Source of the DNA: Novipirellula galeiformis
GTDB lineage: Bacteria > Planctomycetota > Planctomycetia > Pirellulales > Pirellulaceae
Direction of reading: 5' to 3'
DNA: 64,000 bases
NCBI RefSeq assembly: GCF_007860095.1
Contig: NZ_SJPT01000001.1
Span: 882,212-946,211, forward strand
Shown: positions 1 through 7,433 of the stretch, piece by piece
Layout of the letters: every line of letters starts with the position of its first letter
How positions within the stretch are numbered: position 1 is the stretch's first letter
Position numbers and translations under genes: made by a program
The notes under the pieces: generated by a model
What the model saw: the letters and a program-made list of their open reading frames with translations, nothing else
Database searches by the model: none
Told to the model about the DNA's origin: nothing

Positions 1-968
1 CTGAGCAGCGCGCGGTCTTCGCGATCGGCGACCGTGGTGGCTAAGGTCCCGGCGCCGATCAAAACGACCGGTAACAAGACCGGCAGCAGGGCAATCCACA
101 GCGAGGGCAATTGGTCATCGAGCAGCGGTTTGTGCTTGTTTTCGTTGGCGCTCAAGGGACGCATGACCACCGGCGTTTTGTTGTCGACGACGATTGAAAA
201 AATCAGCCCCACGATCGCTGCAGGAATGGCAACCAAGGTGCCCACCAGCATCATCATGCCAATGTCGACGCCCAGGATGGAGGAGACGAGCAATGGCCCC
301 GGGGTGGGAGGGACAAGCGTGTGAGTGATTGCCCCGCCGGTGGCAATTGCCATCAAGTAACGAAGGTAGTTTTTGTTGGTGCGGCGGTGCAAACTTCGAG
401 CGAGGGGCACGAGCAGATAAAAGACCGTGTCAAAGAAGACGGGGACGGCGAGCACAAATCCGCTCACCATCAATCCCAGCGACGCTTTCTTTTCGCCGGT
501 GACATGGACGGCACTGCGGACGATGCGGTCGGCCGCGCCGCTGTCGAGCATGCACTTGCCAATGATCGCTGCCATTGCGATCACAATGCCAATGCTTCCC
601 GCCGAGCTTCCAAATGCGGAAACGACGGCATCCATGCGAGCTCCCGCTGATCCCTCCCCGTTTATCCCGACCAACAAACTGACGATCAGCGCGGAAAGGA
701 TCAGGGCCAGAAACGCATTGAGTTTTAGCCCGATGATCATCCCCAAGACCGAGAAAATCCCCACCGCTAGAACGATCACGGGAGTCGGGTCCAATCCCGT
801 CGCGGTGCTCAAGTCGGCGGACGAGGGGATCGATTCGGCGTTGGCAACCTCTTCGGCGATTGGCACGGCTTGAGCGATTGCCGCGTGCGAAAAGAGGCCA
901 TTTGAAACGAAGCAAAGTGCCAACGCGATGAGCAACAATAAAGGGGGAAAGCGTAGGGGGCGCGTCAT
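1..968 (-). CDS. GntP-family permease (gluconate/organic acid:H+ symporter), C-terminus cut by window edge
   Basis: Reading the minus strand from the ATG at 968 gives an open frame that runs off the left edge, about 322 codons. It is a polytopic membrane protein whose hydrophobic segments match the GntP/gluconate permease fold: a segment near residue 65 with the text VGIFSVLGMIIGLKLNAF, an IAMAAIIGKCMLDSGAADRI stretch, VFFDTVFYLLVPL, and HTLVPPTPGPL, which is typical of the family. The likely role is proton-coupled uptake of gluconate or a similar sugar acid across the inner membrane. The substrate cannot be read from sequence. The protein begins with a signal-peptide-like extension (MTRPLRF, a leucine-rich core, then an AIAQA end) that ordinary GntP proteins lack. 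The next gene, fumC, is divergent and 480 bp away. Confidence 0.85.
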   Translation of the reverse strand, partial: MTRPLRFPPLLLLIALALCFVSNGLFSHAAIAQAVPIAEEVANAESIPSSADLSTATGLDPTPVIVLAVGIFSVLGMIIGLKLNAFLALILSALIVSLLVGINGEGSAGARMDAVVSAFGSSAGSIGIVIAMAAIIGKCMLDSGAADRIVRSAVHVTGEKKASLGLMVSGFVLAVPVFFDTVFYLLVPLARSLHRRTNKNYLRYLMAIATGGAITHTLVPPTPGPLLVSSILGVDIGMMMLVGTLVAIPAAIVGLIFSIVVDNKTPVVMRPLSANENKHKPLLDDQLPSLWIALLPVLLPVVLIGAGTLATTVADREDRALL

Positions 969-1448
969 GCGGTAGCCGTGAAGAAAGAAAGAGGTCGAGA
1001 AGCAGGAAGTAAAACAGACCGTAATTCTAGTCTGTTTTTCATGGCTCGTGGGGTGGGGTTGGGGGTGAGGTTGGAGGGCCGAAGGGGACGCGGAAAATGG
1101 TTCGACCGCATCGCAAACCGCCGCTGGTCGGCACCTCCGCCGGCTGCGAATGACGGCAAGTGTCGTTCGATCCAGCCTAAGAGCATCTTGGAAATGGGGG
1201 TGGGAACCGGCCCTGCGACCGATCTAAGAATGCCCTAGCCCGTGATCGGAGGTTTTCCCGAGAAACGTCATTTTTTGGGGGGTGACGCTCGATCGCCTCC
1301 GCCATCCAACGCAATGCGGGACCTCAAAGGCGAAGTGCATCTGTAAACGCGGCAACCGCATGCCGCCTCGTCAAAACCGACCTGGACGCTCTATGATGTG
1401 GGTCTTGGAATAACCTTCTTGAATCCCACAAGCGATGAAGTGAAACCG
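969..1448. other. 480-bp intergenic region between divergent permease and fumC
   Basis: This gap separates the divergent permease and fumC starts and must hold both promoters. I see no convincing gene. The short open frames here have no recognisable protein features. A run of T then G lies near 1270. I could not assign -35/-10 elements with confidence. Confidence 0.4.
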
Positions 1449-2873
1449 ATGACCCAGTACCGTACCGAACACGATTCCATGGGCGACGTCCAAGTGCCCG
1501 CCGACGCCTATTATGGAGCTCAGACTCAACGCGCCGTTGAAAATTTTCCGATCAGCGGTTGGCCATTGATGCCGTCGATGATCTCGGCGATGGGATTGGT
1601 CAAGTACGCGTGTGGAGTTGCCAACCGCGATCTTGGGAAATTGACGGGCAGCGGGAAAAATCCACTCTCGGATGCGCAAGTCGAGGCGATGTTGCAAGCG
1701 GCACAAGAGATTGCCGATGGACAATTCGCAGATCAGTTTCCAATCGACGTTTTTCAAACGGGATCGGGAACCAGCAGCAACATGAACCTCAACGAGGTGA
1801 TCAGCAGTCGTGCGACCGAGATCGCCGGTGGGGATCGTCTGGGCACCGAAAAATTGATCCACCCCAATGATCATGTGAACATGGGGCAGAGCACTAACGA
1901 TACCTTCCCTACCGCGATCCACGTGGCGACGGCGATCCAGATTCAAACCAAATTGCTTCCCGCGCTTCGCAAAATGCACGCCTCGCTTGCGGACAAGGCG
2001 AAGCAGTGGGACAAGATCATCAAGATTGGTCGCACCCATTTGATGGACGCCACACCGTTGCGTTTGGGGCAAGAGTTTGGCGGGTTTGCTCGTCAATTGG
2101 AATTGTCGATTTCGCGAGCCGAAGCGGCGCGTGACGCAGTGTTGGAATTGGCGGTCGGTGGCACCGCAGTCGGCAGCGGCATCAACACTCACCCCGAATT
2201 TGGTTCGCGTGTTGCACAGGAGTTGGCGTCGAAAACCGGTGTGGCGTTTGTCGAAGCGGTAAATCATTTCGAAGCCAATGCGACACGCGATGCGTTGGTC
2301 CATTCCCACGGTGAATTGAAGTGCATTGCCCAGACCTTGTTCAACGTGGCGAACAGCATTCGTTGGCTTGGTAGCGGACCACGATGTGGATTTTTCGAAG
2401 TGCAATTGCCCAGCCGCCAACCGGGCAGTTCGATCATGCCGGGTAAAGTGAATCCGGTGATGTGTGAGTCGATGATGCAGTTAACGGCGCGAGTCATGGG
2501 CAATGACACTTGCATGACGTTTAGCGGTGCCGCGGGTGGCAATTTTCAATTGAACATCATGATGCCCGTGATGGCGCATTCGATCTTGGAATCGATTCAC
2601 TTGTTGTCCAGCGGAAGTGAAGCGTTCATCGAATTTTGTCTCGATGGGATGGAAGCCAATGTCGAAGCGTGTGAAGCGTCGGTCGAGAAAAGCTTGTCGA
2701 TGTGCACCAGTTTGAACCCGTTGATTGGCTACGAGCAAGCCGCGAAACTTGCCAAAGAAGCTTTTGCTTCGGGGCAAACGATTCGCGAATTGTGTCGTGA
2801 AAAGGGCATTTTGCCCGAAGACACCCTGACCGAAGCACTCGATCCATGGAAGATGACCGAACCGCAGGCGTGA
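1449..2873 (+). CDS. fumC: Fumarate hydratase class II
   Basis: FumC converts fumarate to L-malate in the TCA cycle, in the cytoplasm, without an iron-sulfur cluster. The product is 474 residues, the normal length for class II fumarase. The family signature GSSIMPGKVN is at about residues 326-335. The substrate-binding GSGTSSNMN motif and the TNDTFPTA and GRTHLMDATP motifs are all present in order. I chose the ATG at 1449 because MTQYRTEHDSMGDVQVP aligns with the usual N-terminus. The frame is open back to 1398 without family sequence. It is probably transcribed alone, since the next gene is an ABC ATPase 67 bp downstream with no related role. Confidence 0.97.
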   Translation: MTQYRTEHDSMGDVQVPADAYYGAQTQRAVENFPISGWPLMPSMISAMGLVKYACGVANRDLGKLTGSGKNPLSDAQVEAMLQAAQEIADGQFADQFPIDVFQTGSGTSSNMNLNEVISSRATEIAGGDRLGTEKLIHPNDHVNMGQSTNDTFPTAIHVATAIQIQTKLLPALRKMHASLADKAKQWDKIIKIGRTHLMDATPLRLGQEFGGFARQLELSISRAEAARDAVLELAVGGTAVGSGINTHPEFGSRVAQELASKTGVAFVEAVNHFEANATRDALVHSHGELKCIAQTLFNVANSIRWLGSGPRCGFFEVQLPSRQPGSSIMPGKVNPVMCESMMQLTARVMGNDTCMTFSGAAGGNFQLNIMMPVMAHSILESIHLLSSGSEAFIEFCLDGMEANVEACEASVEKSLSMCTSLNPLIGYEQAAKLAKEAFASGQTIRELCREKGILPEDTLTEALDPWKMTEPQA

Positions 2874-2940
2874 TTGACGTTCTGCTATGCTGTTGGTGAA
2901 CCGAAACTCGTTCTGAACTTTGCTCACGGTCGTTGCCCAC

Positions 2941-3678
2941 ATGCTCCAGGTTCAATCGCTCGTTAAATCCTTCTCGCTCGATTCCGGGGAGGTGCGCGCG
3001 GTCGACGATTTGTCGTTTTCGGTTTCCGAAAAAGTGGTCTACGGCTTGCTCGGGCCTAACGGAGCGGGCAAGACGACGACCTTGCGAATCATTCTCGGTT
3101 TACTTGAACCCGACCACGGCTACACGGCGGTTGATGGGATTCACACGACGGTGGATCCGATCGCGGTGAAGTCGCGATTGGGGTTCGTTTCTTCCAACGA
3201 CGGTGTTTATCCGTGGTTGAGTGTTCGCGAAATGCTGTTGTACTTTGGCGATCTTTACGCCGTCGATCCCGATCTCGCCGCAACGCGTGCGGAAGAGCTT
3301 GCGGCGTTAATGGGGATCGAGCATTTACTCGATCGCCGCGCTGGGACGCTCAGCACCGGACAACGACAACGCGTCACCCTCGTTCGTGGTTTGATCCACG
3401 ATCCGCCCGTCATGTTGTTGGATGAACCGACGCGTGGTTTGGATGTGGTTGGGGTGCAGACGATTTTTGAATACATCGGACATTTGCGTGAAGCGGGCAA
3501 GGCGGTTGTCGTGTGCACGCATCGTTTGGACGAAGCCGAGCGGTTGTGCGACCGATTTGGTTTGTTGCATCAAGGCCGATTGGAATACGAAGGTGATTTG
3601 ACGGAGCTTCGGCAAGCGACCGGTCGTGATCATCTTGTGGATATGTTTGTGGACTTGATGAATAGCGAGGCGGCATGA
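2941..3678 (+). CDS. ABC transporter ATP-binding protein (NatA-like)
   Basis: Cytoplasmic ATPase of an ABC-2-type exporter, 245 residues from the ATG at 2941. An in-frame start at 2920 is possible. It has a complete nucleotide-binding domain: Walker A GPNGAGKTTT, the signature LSTGQRQRV, Walker B VMLLDEP and the H-loop CTHRLDEAE. The pattern is that of NatA/DrrA-type ATPases. Its stop codon overlaps the start of the following permease gene in an ATGA, so the two are almost certainly translated together as one transporter. The natural partner is the fused permease/protease described next. The exported substrate is unknown. By analogy with NatAB it could be an ion or a small hydrophobic compound, but that is inference. 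Confidence 0.93.
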   Translation: MLQVQSLVKSFSLDSGEVRAVDDLSFSVSEKVVYGLLGPNGAGKTTTLRIILGLLEPDHGYTAVDGIHTTVDPIAVKSRLGFVSSNDGVYPWLSVREMLLYFGDLYAVDPDLAATRAEELAALMGIEHLLDRRAGTLSTGQRQRVTLVRGLIHDPPVMLLDEPTRGLDVVGVQTIFEYIGHLREAGKAVVVCTHRLDEAERLCDRFGLLHQGRLEYEGDLTELRQATGRDHLVDMFVDLMNSEAA

Positions 3679-5795
3679 GTGGAGTGCTGATGCGCAGCCG
3701 AATTTTTCGGCTTTGCCAAAAAGAACTGCGTGAAACGATCCGTGATCGGCGGACCGTGATGACGCTGTTAATCATGCCGCTGCTTCTCTATCCGCTTCTG
3801 AGCATGGCTTTGAATCGGTTTCTGCTGACCTCCGGAGCCAGTCCGACAAATGTTTTTGTCATCGGCGTGGCCACGCAGAAGGAGGGGGAATTGCTGAGGT
3901 CGTTTTTGGACGATCCGCAAAGCCAACCCCCTAGCTCTATCGCCGAGTCGAGTGGAGGAGGCATCGCTGAGTTTGACATCCGGTTGACGGAGAACGGAGA
4001 TGCCGTAGAGGCGTTGAACGCAAATCGATGTGATGTCGCAGTGCAAATTGAGTTTGCCGAAACGCCGCATTTCACGATCACGTCGTTTCGCGGTGACGCC
4101 GGCAGCCAAAATGCACGTCGCGTGCTGGTCGAACGTTTGCAGTGGCTACGTTCCAATTTTGCACAGCAAGTTGCTGAGGTGGTGGCGTCTGATTACCGTC
4201 CTCCGGCGGAGGTGAGCGTTGCTGAGATTGGTCAACAGGGCGAGATGCCGCTGTTGGCAACGATCGTGCCGTTGGTGTTGGTGTTGATGACGATCACGGG
4301 GGCGGTTTACCCCGCGATCGATTTAACCGCAGGGGAGCGAGAACGCGGTACGATGGAATCGTTGATGGCGTCGCCGGTGCCTCGCTTTTACGTGTTGTTT
4401 GCCAAATACATCGCGGTAGTGATCGTTGCGTTGTTAACGGCCATGGTGAATCTGTTGGCGATGTTTACGACGCTGTGGTTGTCCGGGATGTTGCAGTTCT
4501 TGACGGGCGACAACGCATTTCCTTGGATTGCCGTGCTGCAAATTCTAGGGCTGTTGATTCTGTTTAGCGGTTTCTTTTCCGCATTGTTGCTCTGTTTGAC
4601 GAGCTTTGCCAAATCATTCAAAGAGGCTCAAGCCTATTTGATTCCGGTGATGTTGTTGGCGCTCGCGCCAGGCATGTTGTCGTTGATGCCGGGCGTCGAG
4701 TTGAGCGGGCCATTGGCGATCGCACCGTTGATCAGCATCGTGTTGTTAGCTCGCGATCTGCTCGCAGGAGCTTTCAATCCGGTGGGCGCCTTGGCGGCGG
4801 TGCTTAGCACGATGGGGTATGCCGCCGCGGCGTTGGCGGTCGCCTCGCGATTGTTTGGCAATGATGCGGTCACGCGCACGAGTGAACAATCGATTGGCTC
4901 GTTTTTTCATCGTCCGCAAAAAGTGACTCCGGTTCCGAGTGTCCAATCGGCGGCGTTGATGTTGGCGTTATTGGTGCCGATTTATTTCATGGGATCCAAC
5001 GGTCTGATGCGGTTTGTCCAAGCGTTTGGGGACCAGGTTTCGATGTCGGCAAAGTTTGCGCTCAATATCATGACGCTGCTGTTGACGTTCGGGTTGGTGC
5101 CGTTGGTCGCAACGTGGCTGGGGCGACATCGCTACCGCACGACGTTTCGACTTCGCATGCCGCCGATGTTTTGTTTCGTTGGGGTGGTGTTGATTGGGTT
5201 CGGGGCCTGGGCTCTGGCTCATGAATCGTTTGTCGTCGCCAAGTCGTTTGGGATCGGAGGCTTAAGCGACGAGCGGATCACGGAGGTGCTTGGACAATTG
5301 GCGGCCATCAAACAGGTGCCGGTAGGGTTGTTGTTGTTGACGTTTGCCGTCGCCCCGGCGGTGATTGAAGAGTTGTGCTTTCGCGGTTTTCTGTTCTCCT
5401 CGTTTTCTCGTGTGATGTCCCCTGTGCAAACCATCGTGCTCACTTCGGTGTTGTTTGGTTTGTTTCATGTGTTGACGGGCAATGCACTGTTGATCGAGCG
5501 GTTCATTCCAACGACGTTGTTGGGATTGATGCTGGGTTGGATCGCGTATCGAACGGGCAGCGTTGTGCCGGGGATGGTGATGCATTTCGTTCACAACGGA
5601 TGGCTTTCGTTGTTCGGACGCTACAGTGAACAATTTGATTTCCTGGGCAGCGCCGTTGACAATCAGCAAGCTCATTTACCGTGGCTGTGGATCGTGGGGT
5701 TCACTGCGGTTGGTGCGCTGGGTGCGTTGATTGTGTGGTGGAGTACGCGCGCGTCCGATATCGTTGATCGCTCCGCGATCCATCCGCAAGCTTGA
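3675..5795 (+). CDS. ABC-2 permease fused to a CPBP-family intramembrane protease
   Basis: A 706-residue membrane protein with two modules. The N-terminal part (about 1-400) is an ABC-2 permease of NatB type: one membrane segment, a large extracytoplasmic region, then a helix bundle that includes the family text ITGAVYPAIDLTAGERERGTMESL. The C-terminal part (about 480-680) is a CPBP (CAAX/bacteriocin-processing) protease. Its three active-site motifs are intact: EELCFR (EExxxR) near residue 565, FGLFH (FxxxH) near 598 and HFVHN (HxxxN) near 636. It overlaps the ATPase gene by 4 bp. The architecture suggests that transport and proteolytic processing of one substrate, perhaps a peptide or lipoprotein precursor, are coupled. 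That function is inferred. The fusion itself is seen directly and has no frameshift. Confidence 0.92.
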   Translation: MSGVLMRSRIFRLCQKELRETIRDRRTVMTLLIMPLLLYPLLSMALNRFLLTSGASPTNVFVIGVATQKEGELLRSFLDDPQSQPPSSIAESSGGGIAEFDIRLTENGDAVEALNANRCDVAVQIEFAETPHFTITSFRGDAGSQNARRVLVERLQWLRSNFAQQVAEVVASDYRPPAEVSVAEIGQQGEMPLLATIVPLVLVLMTITGAVYPAIDLTAGERERGTMESLMASPVPRFYVLFAKYIAVVIVALLTAMVNLLAMFTTLWLSGMLQFLTGDNAFPWIAVLQILGLLILFSGFFSALLLCLTSFAKSFKEAQAYLIPVMLLALAPGMLSLMPGVELSGPLAIAPLISIVLLARDLLAGAFNPVGALAAVLSTMGYAAAALAVASRLFGNDAVTRTSEQSIGSFFHRPQKVTPVPSVQSAALMLALLVPIYFMGSNGLMRFVQAFGDQVSMSAKFALNIMTLLLTFGLVPLVATWLGRHRYRTTFRLRMPPMFCFVGVVLIGFGAWALAHESFVVAKSFGIGGLSDERITEVLGQLAAIKQVPVGLLLLTFAVAPAVIEELCFRGFLFSSFSRVMSPVQTIVLTSVLFGLFHVLTGNALLIERFIPTTLLGLMLGWIAYRTGSVVPGMVMHFVHNGWLSLFGRYSEQFDFLGSAVDNQQAHLPWLWIVGFTAVGALGALIVWWSTRASDIVDRSAIHPQA

Positions 5796-5817
5796 TGTAG
5801 AAAAGAGTCGAAGCAAT

Positions 5818-5960
5818 GCGTTGTTTTGGAAGTTGCGTTGTTGCCGTTCTTGCCTGCTAAATTATAACCCGACGCGTCAGCGAGGGACCGAGTCACGAGT
5901 GATATTCCCTCGCTTACACTTCGGGTTATGAAAACGTGTCACTTCCAAAGGCGTTGCCTG
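5818..5960. repeat. Dispersed palindromic intergenic repeat, copy 1
   Basis: This stretch between the ABC-2/CPBP gene and the convergent glycerate kinase gene contains the core AACCCGACGCGTCAGCGAGGGA, closed by TTCCCTCGCTTACACTTCGGGTT, which can fold into a long hairpin. The same arrangement, including flanking sequence (GGAAGTTGCG on one side, TGAAAAC on the other), recurs at 13797-13945, and a weaker relative lies at 56690-56790. It resembles a REP/BIME-type element. It may also serve as a transcription barrier between convergent genes. Confidence 0.7.
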
Positions 5961-6012
5961 AGGATGTCATAGGATTGTCCCGCTAGGGCGAAACGCAAAG
6001 ATCGCGGAGCGA

Positions 6013-7401
6013 TCAGCGACGCTTGGCGATCACGCCGACGCGGATGTCACAGACGTTGGTGCCGGTTGGGCCAGATTGGATTAGACCGCCGGTTTGCGCA
6101 AAGAAATGATAGGCATCGTTGCGTCGCAAAAAATCGGCGATGTCGAGTTGTTTTTCGCTGGCGATGCGATGCACGCTCGCGTCCAATATCGCACCGGCAG
6201 CATCGGTGGGGCCATCTTCGCCGTCGGTGCCGCCGGATAATAAGGCAATTTGGCTCCACTCTTCTGGCGTTAAATCGCAGTCCAAGAGGGTTTGATAGGC
6301 GGCCAGGACAAGTTGTTGATTGCGGCCGCCGAGTCCGCGGATCTCCGCGGGCGCGAGCGTGACGACCGGTTCGCCACCGGTGATCAAACAATTCGATCGA
6401 TGCTCGTCGTCGCTGCGAAGCATCGCCACCAACATCTCGGCAAACTCGCGTCCCACCGTTTCGGCGGACGGTTCGGCGGTTTTGGCTGAGTGCATGATAT
6501 GGTTGTAGCCGAGCCGCTCGGCAACGATCCCGGCTTCATCGACCGCCAGTGCATTGTTGCCGATGATGCAGGTCGTGGCGGTCGTTGTGGGAGGCGGATT
6601 CGTGACGGGGGCGGAATTCAGGGCGTCGTAGACCGATGCGGGCAAGTTTCGCTGGGGATCGAATTTCGCCAGTACATCCAACGCGTCCGTGTTGCTCGAC
6701 GTGTCCTCCACCGTGGGTCCCGAAGCGATCAAGTCGATGGGATCGCCGAGCACATCGGATAGGATCAAGGTGATCAATTGCTTGGCGCGACACGCACGCA
6801 GCAATCCGCCTCCTTTGACATCGCTGAGATGTTTGCGAACGGTATTCAGCTCGGTGATGTCCGCGCCGGACGCACTGAGATGCCGGATCACCGCGAGTTT
6901 GTCCTCGAGGGTGACACCGGAGATCGGCGCGGGAAGCAACGCGCTGCCTCCGCCGGAAATCAACGCGATGCAGAGGTCACGCGGGTTCGCAGCGCGGACG
7001 AGTCGCAAGATTTGTTCGGTTCCGTAAACGCCGTCGGAGGTTGGTTCGTTCACTGACGCCGGACGAGCGGGATGAATATGGATATGGCGAAGTACTTCGG
7101 ATCCCTCTGCGGGGACGGTGCCTTCAGGTACATTGATCCAGCCCTCGATGGGCAACCGATCGCCGATCGCTGCGGTCAACCCCGTGGCCATTGCGGTGGC
7201 TGCTTTGCCCGCACCGACAACAACGATGCGGTCGAAATCGGCGAGCGAGAAAACATGATCGGCGATGCAAAGTTGATCGTATTCGACTTGGATTTGCGAG
7301 ACGACGAGCTCATGGGCACGGACGGAATCGACCCCGGCGTTCCAGATCGAAAGGGCGTCTTGTCGCAGACTTGGCATCGATTCTTGTCTCCCTAGGTCCA
7401 T
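6013..7401 (-). CDS. Glycerate 2-kinase, MOFRL/GckA family (DUF4147)
   Basis: Phosphorylates glycerate, most likely at C2, feeding it into lower glycolysis. This is the role known for the MOFRL-type kinases, which are unrelated to GlxK. The 462-residue length fits. The N-terminal DUF4147 domain shows VVGAGKAATAMA, the central ISGGGSALL glycine loop and the LSDVLGDP motif. The C-terminal MOFRL domain shows LSGGTDGEDGPTDAAGA. The start is ATG at 7401, with a second in-frame ATG at 7377 that may be the real one. It is divergent from the helicase gene with only 32 bp between the starts, so the promoters overlap. Confidence 0.93.
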   Translation of the reverse strand: MDLGRQESMPSLRQDALSIWNAGVDSVRAHELVVSQIQVEYDQLCIADHVFSLADFDRIVVVGAGKAATAMATGLTAAIGDRLPIEGWINVPEGTVPAEGSEVLRHIHIHPARPASVNEPTSDGVYGTEQILRLVRAANPRDLCIALISGGGSALLPAPISGVTLEDKLAVIRHLSASGADITELNTVRKHLSDVKGGGLLRACRAKQLITLILSDVLGDPIDLIASGPTVEDTSSNTDALDVLAKFDPQRNLPASVYDALNSAPVTNPPPTTTATTCIIGNNALAVDEAGIVAERLGYNHIMHSAKTAEPSAETVGREFAEMLVAMLRSDDEHRSNCLITGGEPVVTLAPAEIRGLGGRNQQLVLAAYQTLLDCDLTPEEWSQIALLSGGTDGEDGPTDAAGAILDASVHRIASEKQLDIADFLRRNDAYHFFAQTGGLIQSGPTGTNVCDIRVGVIAKRR

Positions 7402-7433
7402 TGTTCTTAGATGACTGTTACAACTTGTAGACT

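Noticed and set aside
1371-2420. Minus-strand open frame of 349 codons opposite fumC
   Set aside because: It lies entirely in the shadow of fumC, has no recognisable motif, and reads as the complement of a strongly conserved gene.
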